A stretch of 64,000 nucleotides of DNA. Origin: Brachypterus glaber. Lineage: Eukaryota > Arthropoda > Insecta > Coleoptera > Kateretidae. The notes below the pieces were generated by a model, which was not told where the DNA came from, searched no databases, and was given only the letters and a program-made list of their open reading frames with translations. Location of the stretch: positions 95,168,988 to 95,232,987 of the forward strand of contig OY294045.1 in the NCBI GenBank assembly GCA_958510825.1, read 5' to 3'. The translations under genes and the position numbers were made by a program. This document shows positions 44,513-55,508 of this stretch, piece by piece; positions within the stretch are counted from its first letter, which is position 1; every line of letters starts with the position of its first letter.

Positions 44513-45184
44513 TACAGGGTGATCAGTAAATGACATAGCAAAATTTAATTTGTGATTCTACATTCAAAAATATGAAAAAAAGTTTCTGTAACGGTTGGTA
44601 CGGAAATGAGCGCTCAAGTAGCTACGGCCCTTCAAAGATGACATTGAATGGGGAACAAAAAAAAGCATCAATAAAATTTTAATGCTGCAGGGTGATTCCT
44701 CATTTAAAACTGAACAAAAACACCTAAATTTAATATTACAGAAGTAATAGCCTTTTAAAAAGTAACGTTTTTGGTGACACAAAATGTTACTTCCACTTAA
44801 TTGCATATTTGCTCCTACAGTATTACACTGACATTTTTTATATATTTTTACTCAAGAAATCCATATTTTTTACAAAAAATCCAAAAGAGTACACATAAAA
44901 AAGTTTGGGGCAAAAATTTGTTAAGCCTATTACATTTTTCCGTCCAGGGACGCCTCTAAATAAATTCAAAAAAAAAAGTTATAAACTTACTGCACTTCTT
45001 AATACTAGTATATATGCAAAAGCTTGTCGCTCTAGCTTAAAGGGTACCAGAGTTATAAATTAAAAACCTTTTTTATTACGATTTTAAAGGGCCATAGCTC
45101 CCTTAGGGCTCATTTGCAGACCAACCTTTATAGGATTTTTTTTTGATATTTCACCATTATATCACCATTATTGATCACCCTGTA
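44513..45184. mobile_element. 672-bp MITE of the TACAGGGTGATCA family
   Basis: TACAGGGTGATCAGTAAATG ... TTATTGATCACCCTGTA, with TA targets. The interior has GGTACCAGAGTTATAAATTA and TAGCTCCCTTAGGGCTCATT as in 23041-24780. Minus-strand frame 44564-44806 mirrors the spurious frame in that relative. Confidence 0.85.
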
Positions 45185-45237
45185 TTTCTTAAAGTTTTAT
45201 ATGAAAACAAGCCAAGGTTCCCCAAAATCTGACTTTT

Positions 45238-46202
45238 TACTGTAAAATTCAATATTGTGCAGACTAACATCTCTACTCTAAATTTCACTACTCCGTAACA
45301 TCTCTACTCCATAACATCCCTACTCCATAACAACTCTACTCCATAACATCTCTACTCCATAACATCCCTTCTCCATAACATCCCTACTCCCCAACAACCC
45401 TACTCCGTAACATCTCTACTCTATAACATCTCTACTCCATAACATCTCTACTCCGTAACATCTCTACTCCGCACTATATGGACATGATTAGCAACTTATT
45501 AATTAAGGAGTGATTGACGGAACAAAGTACATTATTTTATCACAATTTTTCCTAGTAAATGTTTGTCTTTATACAAAATAAAAAAAAAATTACAGACGTA
45601 TGTTATAAATACAAACTAAAATATACATAGTAATATATTTGTTAATTTAATTTAATTAAAAAAAACTTTGTGACAATTAAGATAATTATTGTTTTACAGT
45701 TCTGTACAAAAGGTGTTTTAGCACCTTTTATAAAATTGACTTAAGTCAAAAAAATATTTGTCAAGGTAAGCAATTTGAATTTTTACATTTAAAGTATTTA
45801 GTTCAATAATACCTTATTTATTAGAATATTTTGTTTTTTTTTATTAGAACATGTTAAGAGTACGCGGGCAAAGAGACGGGACTTGGAGGTACATATACAG
45901 GGAACAAATATACCACCAAGACTCCAAGTCCGTAGGTCGCAGGTATGTTTGTGATAAAATAATGTACTTTGTTCCGTCAATCACTCCTTAATTAATAAGT
46001 TGCTAATCAAGTGCATATAGTGCGGAGTAGAGATGTTACGGAGTAGAGATGTTATGGAGTAGGGATGTTATGGAGTAGAGATGTTATGGAGTAGAGATGT
46101 TATGGAGTAGAGTTGTTATGGAGTAGGGATGTTATGGAGTAGAGATGTTACGGAGTAGTGAAATTTAGAGTAGAGATGTTAGTCTGCCAATTTTACTATA
46201 GT
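45238..46202. mobile_element. Foldback element with mirrored 17-bp minisatellites
   Basis: Outer tips (ACTGTAAAATT / AATTTTACTATAGT) are followed by AGACTAACATCTCTACTC and its inverse. Each arm contains about a dozen ~17-bp units (TAACATCTCTACTCCA and variants), then GCACTATATGGACATGATTA and GAGTGATTGACGGAACAAAG, again mirrored. Arms are ~290 bp, the centre ~400 bp. A short minus frame at 45798-45980 is not supported. It ends ~50 bp from a Slo2 donor site. Confidence 0.88.
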
Positions 46203-46257
46203 GTAGGAAGAAAAATAAAATTTAATAAATAAATAAATAAATAAATTTTATACTCAC

Positions 46258-46392
46258 TTGAACATTGTTTGAACGGCCACTATAGTGTTACAGTCTGCCA
46301 ATGAATCTTCTTCTGCTGAATTGGAAAGTTCCTTATTTACGACCACCACATTTTCAGCCAGGATTATTCCAGCTCGAAGTAGATCGTCCAAA
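46258..46392 (-). CDS. SLO2: Slo2/KCNT potassium channel, RCK2-region exon
   Basis: 135-bp exon on the minus strand. It is bounded by ...TTTGTGTAG before and GTGAGTATAA after, both good splice signals. After one base completing a Cys codon from the previous exon it encodes [20 protein letters not shown], then [10 protein letters not shown], then [10 protein letters not shown]. This matches the highly conserved segment of Slo2 (Slack/KCNT) sodium-activated potassium channels following the second RCK domain start, where the LDDLL...VVV.K...SAEED...VQT.F pattern is diagnostic. It ends in phase 2 (AA). The channel acts at the plasma membrane and its cytosolic RCK domains sense Na+ and Cl-. The next exon lies outside the window or was not found. 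Confidence 0.93.
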
Positions 46393-46493
46393 CTACACAA
46401 AGCATATACATATTTATTACTTACTACCTACTACATACAGTAGTAAAATATTTTACAAGATGTAAAAACTCGCAGGGGTGAGTTTGGATCTCA

Positions 46494-47310
46494 AGCTACG
46501 GTTTCCTCCAAAAGTCGCAGTCGCTGACGACTGCGATCGAGTCGTTAAGACATCTCCAATGCATTTTAAATGTGCCTGTTTTCCTAGCTGCTGCCGAGTC
46601 GTTACTACTAACTACCGGTTGCCGTTCGTTTGGTCGCCGGTCGCTTGACCGCTCCGGGAGCAGACGCACGAGTAATTCGTCGCGAATTTGACAGTAAAAC
46701 AGGTGGTTTTGCATTGTGACAAGTGTCTTTTACTGTTTCACTCAATTAGAATTGCTTAAAAAGTTCTAGGCTGGGATTGTTTTCGGTAAAAATCGGATTG
46801 GGGTAAGGGGTTGAAAACAGTTTTTTTCAAAATCATTATTGCGAAAAAGGAAACTTAAAAAAACATTTTTTTGAAAAACTTTTTTGAATTTTTTTTTTCT
46901 TTTGAAAAACTTTTTTTTTTTTGAAAAACTATTATTTTTTTAATTTTGTTTTGTTTTTATTTTTAATGAACCTAGGGCTATAGGGGAAAGTATTATTTTG
47001 TTGGCAGCAGTACTTTCTTAATCATGTAATTTTAATAAGAGGAGGAGATTCTCTTCTCCTGCTTGATAATTCAGCAACATTAGAAGAACCGATTTTTTAG
47101 AGATATCCATACTGATTGAAAGGCATAAACTCGCAAGAAAAAAATACAGCTGTTTATAAAATGGCCAGATAACAGAATGGCGACTGGCGACTGGCGACTG
47201 GTGAGACCGAGGAAAACAGGTAGGGTCGTAACGACCTGGTCGCGGCTACCTGGTCGCGGCTACCCGGTCGCAGACGTCAGCGACTCCGACTTTTGGAGGA
47301 AACCGTAGCT
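46494..47310. mobile_element. 817-bp element with 35-bp GC-containing terminal repeats
   Basis: AGCTACGGTTTCCTCCAAAA with GTCGCAGTCGCTGACG at the left, and the inverse CGTCAGCGACTCCGAC, TTTTGGAGGAAACCGTAGCT at the right. Subterminal repeats include TGGCGACTGGCGACTGG and CTACCTGGTCGCGG. Minus frame 46496-46714 is a shadow of the left arm. Confidence 0.85.
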
Positions 47311-47962
47311 TTATTGTTTTAGACTAGCGCTTATATGTAAAACACCTAAATACCATTAAAAAAATCGGTCAAAATTTTGGAAACATTGGGCAAAATAGTG
47401 TGCAATAAAGTTTGGCAACGCTGTACTGGTGCCAGCGCAGTCATTTGATGTTTTGATTTCCGTCATTTAAAAGAAGTAAATTATTTACGTCTTTACTATA
47501 AATATATTTTTAATAAATAAGTGTTTAAATTAGTTTTGAGTGGCCTGTTTTTAATACCTAGATTCAATTAAATAAATTAAAATTTATGAATATTAGTGAT
47601 TTAAAGCTTTTAAGATGGAAATGCATAAAACATAATATATTATCTGAAATTAATTAGGGTTTATACTAGGATGTTTTGGTTATAAAATAAATATTTATAT
47701 TTCTTATCAATAAAAATAAATCAACTAAAGGTAAGCTTCACAAATTAAAAACATATTTTGCAAAAATATAACATTTATTAAGATGTCAGTAACTGTCAGT
47801 TTCTTGTTTCTATAGTAACCAAGTAATAATTGCACATGTGCAAAAATTATCATATTCATTTTGATCTGATTGGTCAAGAAACTAATAATTAAAGATTTTG
47901 ATTGGCCTATATATTGTTTGTGAAATAGTCAATGTAATTATTCTTTTAATAAAATATTATTC

Positions 47963-48062
47963 TGAAGATATATTTAATTAAAAAGTTGGGGCGACATCAG
48001 TTTTCGAAATTATGAAGATATATTTAATTAAAAAGTTGGGGCGACATCAGTTTTCGAAATTT
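47963..48062. repeat. 50-bp unit repeated twice
   Basis: TGAAGATATATTTAATTAAA through GACATCAGTTTTCGAAATT appears at 47963 and again at 48013, essentially identical. Confidence 0.95.
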
Positions 48063-48206
48063 TAAATTAACTAATTTTATTTTTTGCTAAGAGCAGATTG
48101 AATCTAAATGTATATTTTATAAAATATTTAATATTTGACTTGTATGATGTGTAGAATAAAATAAAAACGAATTTGTATTTCAGCATATATATGTATTTAA
48201 AATAGG

Positions 48207-48239
48207 CCTAGCGCTTTCGATCAAAAGATCGTCTTTAGG
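48207..48239 (-). ncRNA. Degenerate hammerhead-like motif
   Basis: Minus strand: CCTAAAGA, CGATC stem, TTTT loop, GATCG, then GAAAGCGCTAGG. The heptamer is CTAAAGA, not CTGAAGA, so the essential G is lost. Confidence 0.35.
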
Positions 48240-48708
48240 GCTTAGCTCTGAAAAGTAAGATAGCAAAAATTAGGGGGCTATGAAAGTGAGGTTAGGAATA
48301 AATAATAAGTAAGTAAATTTACAAGGGGTACACAAAATTAAAATAATAAATATATAAATAAACAAACATTTTTGACATAATGGCAATTAAAAAGTATATG
48401 GAACTAAAAACATTACAAATTAAAACACTAGGAAATTAAGCGGCAAAGTTTAAAATTTTTAGATTATTTTTTTTTGTATATTTTATAATTAACTTTATTG
48501 CCTAATTCATTTATTGACTATTTATTTTCTGTACTAATTGAAAAATGGTTTTCCAAAAATAATAATAATAATTTTGACAACGGTCAGTTTTCCTGTCAGT
48601 CGCTGTAGATGATAACAGCAAGCTGTCGCTGAATGGAGTGACCGATGTTCAATCAATAATACGAACTTAAAATATAACATAGTAGGTGACTTTTCGAAGT
48701 TACGAGCC

Positions 48709-48962
48709 CAACAAACTAATAACTCTTCTCTCTAGAATACGCATACCGTTAATATAAAGTATCGCCAACATCTCGGTTTGTTTGTAAACAAATAGTAGGT
48801 ATATTCAGGCCTGAACAATAACAGTTACCAGTAACTGTTATTGGTGTCTTTGTTAGAACAAAGCTGTGCGAGTAGGACAGACAAATGTATATGTTGACTA
48901 CGTTTTTGTCAGTTTTTACAAATAAAATGCCTATTCTAGAGAGAAGAGTTATTAGTTCGTTG
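48709..48962. mobile_element. 254-bp MITE, 8-bp target duplication, copy 1
   Basis: CAACAAACTAATAACTCTTC ... GAAGAGTTATTAGTTCGTTG, flanked by TACGAGCC and AACGAGCC (7 of 8 identical). Copy 2 is at 58773-59020. The 8-bp target suggests hAT-like mobility. Confidence 0.88.
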
Positions 48963-49391
48963 AACGAGCCCCACCCGTTTTATTCGGTTTTTTATTACAT
49001 CATTAAGCCCGTCTAAGCACCTACGCGTAAAACAATAAAATAAAACAATAAAAAAAATCTGTAGGTTAATAAAAAATTAAGGCTAATAAAACTAAGATGT
49101 TCATGGGAATTTTAAGTAAAACGTCTTACAAAATAGTATATTGTTTTACTAAGAGGAAAAGTGGAGCTTTTATTTACTAGTCTGTAGAATTTACGGACGA
49201 CGCATATGCATGCATAACATTTTAAATTTTGGCGAAGGCGCACCCTGCATGACAAAGTTTTTGTATGATTATGCATAATTTTGCATCAAATTAAGTATAA
49301 CTATACATAATTGATGTAAAATCAGACATAATTATAAATAATTATGCATAATCATATTTAAACATTTTTTCTTGAGATTTATATTTATTTA

Positions 49392-49759
49392 TACCCGGGG
49401 AAAAAAGTGTATGTATGATCATGCATAATTATGCATAATGATGTCTATTTTTGCCTTAAATTAGGTAGAATAATGCATGATTATGCATGATCATATCTGA
49501 ATTTTGACCATGCTTAAATTTTGACCCGGTATGATCATACCTGAACATACATGATCATACCTGACCATACATGATCATACCTGACCATACATGATCATAC
49601 CTGACCATACATGATCATACCTGACCATACATGATCATACATGATCATACATGATCATACATGATCATACATGATCATACCGGGTCAAAATTCATGCATG
49701 GTCAAAATCCATGCATGGTCAAATTTTGTATGTTCATGCATGAATCTTTTTTCCCGGGT
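49392..49759. mobile_element. MITE with TACCCGGGAAAAAA ends and internal satellite
   Basis: TACCCGGGGAAAAAAGTGTA at the left and CTTTTTTCCCGGGTA at the right. Between them are ATGCATAATTATGCATAAT runs and a 20-bp satellite. The 49661-49852 frame encodes the satellite and is not a gene. Confidence 0.75.
49525..49690. repeat. 20-bp satellite CATACCTGACCATACATGAT
   Basis: About eight units in direct order. The last ones shift to CATACATGATCATACATGAT, which is self-complementary around ATGATCAT. Confidence 0.9.
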
Positions 49760-49954
49760 AACTACTTATACAGTTGGGTAGAGAATTTTATAAGCTTTCA
49801 AATGATGTATCACGTGGCTACCTTTCCACTTTATTCATTAGCCCACCCTTAAATACAAAAAAAAATATTTAGCTGTCGTGAAAAATAACAATTTATGAGT
49901 TACTGCTTTGTTGCTTGAAGGTATCGATTTCTTACAACACTATAATAATATTTA

Positions 49955-50720
49955 TAGTATTATTATTATTAATTTGAGCCATTTCGCCTCAATGATTATT
50001 TATATCGATAAAAAATCTAAAACAGAAAATAAAATTAAAATGTTCTTATCAGGCGCACCTATTTCTATGCGCTGGTAAGGTGTCGCCTTTAAAATAATAC
50101 TTAGTTGCTATATCTTCATTACCTAAAAAATATTATTAATACCTTACCAAAGTTTAAAAATTTTGCCTAAATAAAGACTTTTTAATAAAATTCTTGATAA
50201 ATCGTTAAAATAAATAAAGAAGAAGGACAAACTGACTAAAATTTGACTTCTAACGTTTCGGGATCTAATCTGAAAAAAGTTGTTTCCAAATTAACTTCTC
50301 TACACGTTTTCAACAAAAACGCCTTTTCCAAATTAATTTCTCTACACCTTTTTATTGTTACGGGTGTCTTTATTTCAATTATCTCGAAATTACATATTTT
50401 GACATTTGTCATATTTTGGTTGATAAAACCAAATATTGCACAAATTCGTTCAAAAACTAATAATTTTCTTTGAAAACGGAATCAGATTAGAAACGTCAGA
50501 AGTTAACTTTTATTCAGTTTGTCGTTCTTTTTTAATTATTTAAACGATTTATCAGAATAGAAGATATAGCAGATATGTATTATTTTAAACGCAATACCTT
50601 ACCAGCGCATCTAGAAATGAGTGCGCCTGATAATAACATTTTAATTTTATTTTCTGTTTTAGATTTTTTATCGGATATAAATAACCATTGAGGCGAAATG
50701 GCTCAAATTAATAATACTAT
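49955..50720. mobile_element. Long inverted-repeat element (~170-bp arms)
   Basis: ATAGTATTATTATTAATTTG with AGCCATTTCGCCTCAATG ... CATTGAGGCGAAATGGCTCA with AATTAATAATACTAT. Arms share AAATAAAATTAAAATG and CTGGTAAGGT. A second, inner inverted pair (GGACAAACTGACT / CAGTTTGTCGTTC) surrounds a frame at 50243-50473 without a recognisable domain. Confidence 0.82.
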
Positions 50721-50758
50721 GAATATATATACGCCTCAAATAAATTATAGATTCTATT

Positions 50759-50971
50759 TACAGTAGGTTGGGCTAAATGTGACACCCAGGGTAATTGTGG
50801 CATGTCCTGTTATAACAAGTTTAAATGCAATCGAAATTTTACGCGCAATATTTAATACTATAAAAAACCTAATGCCAGGGTTGGATTGCATCTAAGTAAA
50901 CTAGTTTAGAAGAATTATAACAGGACATGTCACAATTACCCTAAGTGTCAAATTTAGCCCAACCTACTGTA
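50759..50971. mobile_element. 213-bp MITE with TACAGTAGGTTGGGC ends
   Basis: TACAGTAGGTTGGGCTAAAT ... ATTTAGCCCAACCTACTGTA; arms continue through CAGGGTAATTGTGGCATGTC. TA targets. It ends 58 bp from the Slo2 exon at 51029, with an ATA microsatellite between. Confidence 0.88.
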
Positions 50972-51028
50972 CTATAATAATAATAATAATATAATAATAA
51001 TAATAAAAAAAAGCATTTCTCAGCTTAC

Positions 51029-51379
51029 CAGTCAATGGATCCCAACATCCAATACACCAGGGGGAAATACGAGACAGCATCCAGAAACGCAATATCCGGC
51101 CTCCTCTCCAAAAGCAATATAATCGGATTCAAAGACGTTTTCGATCGAAAATGCGCCCGCAATGGTATGATAAAGTTGTAAATTCCGTTCGAAGCGTAAT
51201 CGGCGGCTAAAATTATTGTTTTGTTTTGCCACTGATAGTCCCTAGCGTTCCTGTAGCTGCAGTGTTCGCAAACTTGGGCTAATTGTAGACAGCAGAGAGG
51301 TTTCTTTTCCTTTAGCAGGTAGCACAGGGTCGGACTGACACCGATGTAGGGCGAGACTGGTGGAAATCCCTTTACGATG
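51029..51379 (-). CDS. SLO2: Slo2/KCNT potassium channel, start of RCK2
   Basis: 351-bp exon preceded by ATCTCTCCCACAG and followed by GTAAGCTGAG. After a C completing a Ser codon it encodes IVKGFPPVSPYIGVSPTLCY, LLKEKKPLCCLQLAQVC, then KTIILAADYASNGIYNFIIP, LRAHFRSKTSLNPIILLLE, and PDIAFLDAVSYFPLVYWMLG before GSID. This is the strongly conserved start of the second RCK (NAD-binding-like fold) domain of Slo2 channels. It ends TG in phase 2, and the next exon (46392) starts with T, making Cys and the expected GSID-C-LDDLL join. The intron between is ~4.6 kb and full of MITEs. A longer minus-strand frame (to 51495) runs into upstream intron and should not be used. Confidence 0.95.
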
Positions 51380-51652
51380 CTGTGGGAGAGATAATGTTGA
51401 TGTGGTGCGGTTTTATAATGTTTTGTAATGGTGCAAGGAAAAATAAACGCAGAGGAATTAAAAATCAATGTAAATTGTTCTGCAAATTTTAACATAAGTA
51501 TCTACACCTTTTCAAGTTGTAAATAGGAAAGTGTAAATTGATATTCAGAATTTCAAGTTAAATTTCAGAAAGTATAAATTGTAATTCAGATTTGCAAGTT
51601 ATATTTCAGAAAGTGTAAATTGTAATTCAGATTTTCAAATTAGGGGAACAGG

Positions 51653-53174
51653 AGGCACAGTAAGTCACTTAATTTTTCAGAGCGCGTATTTTTAAAAGTT
51701 TTGACAATAAATCAGATTTTTTTTCATACTACGTTTCTTTGATCTTTAAGCTAACATAATTTTCAGGTTTAAATTAAAAATGAATAGACCATGATTTTTT
51801 ACAAGTACTTTTTTGGCAAAATGTCATTTGATTCACTGAGCCCCCAGTACGGGGTACAGTGAATCACAGTGATTCACTGAGCCCCCGGTACTGGGTACAG
51901 TGAATCACTGCAAGGGGAACAGTGAGTCAGTATGGGGTACAGTTAATCGTGATATTTAAATAAATTAAGTCAATTTATTAATTTAAAAAAATATTTATTT
52001 TAGATACCTACATAAACTTAAATAAAACTCTTTGGTAACAAAAAACAAAACTTAAAATTAATTAACGTAGGTAAATCAAAACCTTGAAAATGAAACTCTT
52101 AAGTAAGAAAAAAAAAACAAAAGTCAAAATAAACTAACGTAAATCAAGACCCTGAAAAACTATTTTAAATGTATACATTGATTGTATATTGTATAAACCA
52201 ATTTTCAAAAAAAATCATCACCACCCCTAAGGGGGTGGATTTGGAAAAAAATAATTTCAAGATGTAGTTTTAGTAACCTCAAAATTTCACGAAAATATGA
52301 AAAATATTTTCAAATATTTACCCCCTCACCCCTGCGGGGATGGAGTTTAGGATTAGAATAGAATTTTTTTATTATCCGATTCGATTTCAGCAATATTAAA
52401 AACTCTTATAATGAAATTTTCAAATTTTTGTAAATATTGTTCTCGCTCGGGATTGTTTTTGGTGAACAATCCCGAGCGAGAACTTTTGGTAACATACCTG
52501 TATGCCAAAGTCTCTAGCTTAAAGCGTTCTAAAGTTATTGTGCCCACAAGATTTCCCGGACAGACCGACCAATCGACCAACAATTTTTTTTTGCTTGAAA
52601 TTGATTTATATCGACATAAAACGTCATAAAACGCAACAAACTAAAAAAAAAAAATTTTAAATTTTTTCACGAATACAGGGCTTTCCTAAATTTTTAAAAT
52701 GGGAAAGAAAAATTCCTACAATAATTTTAATTACAAATATACAGGAACATTTAACCATAGTGGATCATGAGCCACTGTGTCCAATCGGTCTTTGACTCAC
52801 TGTGTCCCAAGTAACCAGACCAGTTCAAAGTGGACATAAAAAAACATACCAAATATCTGACAAATTTGTGTAAACACACTTATTTAATAGTTAATAAAGA
52901 ATATAAAAATGCCAAATTACACTTAAATTTACGTAAAAGTAGTACAAATATATCTAATTAACAGATTAACAAAAAATATACTTTCATTATTTATTTTATG
53001 CAGCCACCTCTTCTCTTCAATACACGCCACGCAGGTTTACCGGCAACTGACCCTTTATCTAGAGAAACGTCTTCTTAGCGTGCCATTAGAAAGCGGCGTT
53101 TCTAAAGCTAATATTGGTAGAGTTATAGTCAACGACTCATTGTGCCCAATGACTCACTGTGCCCCCTGTTCCCC
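51653..53174. mobile_element. Middle element, GGGGAACAGG ends with TA targets
   Basis: GGGGAACAGGAGGCACAGTA ... CACTGTGCCCCCTGTTCCCC, TA on each side. Inside, GTGATTCACTGAGCCCC is repeated near 51830-51930 and ATGACTCACTGTG near the right end. It is inserted in the outer element and itself carries an element-C copy. Confidence 0.85.
52195..52720. mobile_element. Inner element-C copy
   Basis: CACCACCCCTAAGGGGGTGG, CACCCCTGCGGGGATGGAG, TCTCGCTCGGGATTGTTTTT with its local inverse, CAAGATTTCCCGGACAGACC and ATCGACATAAAACGTCATAA. Exact ends are unclear. Confidence 0.7.
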
Positions 53175-54160
53175 TATATTTCAGAAAGTGTAAATTGTAA
53201 TTCAGATTTGCAATTTATATTTCAGAAAATATAAATTAAATTTCAAAAAGTGTAAATTATATTTCAGAAAACGTAAGTTGAAATTCAGAAAGTGTAAATT
53301 ATATTTCAGAAATTACAACTTTATATTATTATTTCAGTGTAAATTGTATTTCAGAAAGTGTAAATTAAATTTCAGAACTATTTATCTATTGTTAATTTAT
53401 AATTTATACGTATGTAATATAATGAAGTAACCTCCATTTAGAAATTAATTTTGTTAAATGTTTAATTTTATGTAAAAAATACATTTTTTTTTAATTTTAA
53501 TTTATTGCCGTTCAATATTTAATAGCGAATATATGTGTAATACATAACTGCTACTTTTTTTAAATTTTGTTGAATAAGATAATACTTTCCGAAATAAAAA
53601 TTATGATTACTGATTTACAAATTACCGTTTCCTACAAATAATTTAAACTTTCTAAAATTGAATTTACAGATCCAAATTAAAAAAAAATAACACATTCTGA
53701 ATATTAATTTCTACTTCCTGAAATATAATTTACACTTTCTGAATTTCAACTTACGCTTTCTGAAATATATATTACAAATCTGAATTTCAATTAATTCTTT
53801 CTGAAATATAACTTGCAAATCTGAATTACAATTTACACTTTCTGAAATATAATTTAAAAACCTGAATTACAATTTATACTTTCTGAAATTTATTTTAAAA
53901 ATCTGAATAACAAATTACACTGTCTGAAATTAATATCACACTTTCTGATTTACAACTTGAAAAGGTGTAGCAGTAGCTTAAACAGACTAAAGTTTTCTGC
54001 CTTCCCAAAATCCAACTAATCATGGTTAGTTAAAAAAAGTAGTGAAGATTATTTGCGACTTTGAAATTGATCATCGGGGGTTCAAGTTCTCGATGGAGAG
54101 TTTATTTAGTTTGAGAATACTTGTTAGGAATATAAATAAAGATGTTTTTAAAATAAACAA

Positions 54161-55332
54161 TACAGGGTGTATTTGAAATAGGGTCGGAAATTTTAACAGG
54201 TGATTCTACATGATAAAATTTGACAAAAAGTTCCTATAAATATATGTCTAAAAATGCGTCATAAGGGAGCTACGCCCCTTTGAAATTGGCTAAAAAAATC
54301 GGTTTTTATTTAATAACTCAGGAACCCTTTGAGATATATTAACGAGGTTTTGCACGTCAATTAATCCTAATAAGGCCCATCTTTGTATGTAATTTTCACG
54401 TACTTATTTAAACCAGGGGTGTGCGAAAAGGGGGGTCCTTATCAGTTTTTTGTCCCAAACTTTTTTCTGTGTAACTTTTTTGCAATTTTATTTTTAAAAT
54501 ATGATTCTTTAGGTCAAAATACATAAAAAACGTTGTAATACTGTAGGATTAACCGTTTTCGAGAAAAGTTAATTTGAAGGTGAAATTTCACTGTTCGAGG
54601 ACGAAAAATTAAATACTAAAATGTCGAAAACCAAAATTTTAATGATGCAATGTTATTCTACATCAAAAGCTAAGAAAAAAAGTTTCCATACATATAGGTC
54701 GAAAAAACGCTTTTAAAGCTACCATAGCCCTTTAAAAATAGTGCATATTTAGGAGACCATAGCTCCATTAGGATTCATTTTTGGAAGTACCTGTATATGA
54801 GGTTTTTTTCTTAGTTTTTAATGTACATTCGCCCTGCATCATTAAAATTTTGGTTTTCAACATTTTAGTATTTAATTTTTCGTCCTCGAACCGTGGAATT
54901 TCACCTTCAAATGAATTTTTCTCGAAAACGATTAATCCTACAGTATTACAACAAGAGTACCTTTTTTATGTATTTGAACCTGGGGAATCATATTTCAAAA
55001 ATAAAATTGCAAAAAAGTTACACAGAAAAAAGTTTGGGACAAAAAACTGATAAGGCCCCCCCCGTTTCGCACACCCCTGGTTTAAATAAGTACGTGAAAA
55101 TGACATACAAAGATGGGCCTTATTAGGATTAATTCACGTGCAAAACCTCGTTAACATGTCTCAAAGGGTTCTTGAGTTATTAAATAAAAACCGATTTTTT
55201 TACCCACTTTCAAAGGGGCGTAGCACCCTTATGACACATTTTTAGACATAGGTTTATAGGAACTTTTTGTCATTTTTTATGATGTAAAACCATCTGTTAA
55301 AATTTCCGACCCTATTTCAAATACACCGTGTA
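54161..55332. mobile_element. 1172-bp almost full-length palindrome
   Basis: TACAGGGTGTATTTGAAATA ... TATTTCAAATACACCGTGTA. Mirrored landmarks run to the centre: GGTCGGAAATTTTAACAGGT, ACCCTTTGAGATAT, CCAGGGGTGTGCGAAA, AGGATTAACCGTTTTCGAGA, ATTTCACTGTTCGAGGACG. Arms are ~570 bp with some divergence, so an RNA from it would fold into a very long hairpin. Frames at 54781-55126 follow the palindrome and are not genes. Confidence 0.88.
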
Positions 55333-55508
55333 TGTTGTCATATGAAATTTATGTATAAATTCAACTAATAAACCTTTCTACTGTAAGTAAAGGAAAACTA
55401 ATTATACTTATTTTAATCTACATGCTTTTCACTTTTAAGCTTAAAAGCTATTAAAAAATTCCGTAATTTTTTGAAAATATTTATGCATTTAGACGGAAGG
55501 AATGGTAA

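Larger units (their letters stand above)
47311..48708. other. Slo2 intron: AT-rich DNA with minor repeats
   Basis: No exon seen. Contains an exact 50-bp tandem duplication (47963-48062) and a degenerate ribozyme-like motif (48207-48239). Confidence 0.5.
51502..53970. mobile_element. Outer foldback element with ~20-bp subterminal repeats (three-level nest)
   Basis: CTACACCTTTTCAAGTTGTA at the left and TACAACTTGAAAAGGTGTAG at the right. Both arms are chains of ~20-bp units, TTCAGAAAGTGTAAATTGTAA alternating with TTCAGATTTGCAAG, mirrored on the right (53520-53950). The left arm is interrupted at 51651 by the element at 51653-53174. Confidence 0.85.

Noticed and set aside
24572..44806. Similar frames at 24572-24769 (+) and 44564-44806 (-) as a conserved protein
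   Set aside because: Both fall in the same MITE family; no start, domain or codon evidence of coding.
45259..46187. CRISPR-like array (regular ~17-bp units)
   Set aside because: Units are contiguous without unique spacers and mirrored on two arms; it is a minisatellite foldback element in a eukaryotic genome.
46496..46714. 72-residue minus-strand frame with Arg-rich composition
   Set aside because: It is the left arm of the 46494-47310 element.
49661..49852. 63-residue frame with HDHTGSKFMHGQNPC
   Set aside because: Encoded by the 20-bp satellite and the MITE end.
54040..54110. tRNA-like B box (GGTTCAAGTTC) as a tRNA gene or SINE head
   Set aside because: No convincing A box, acceptor stem or SINE body follows.
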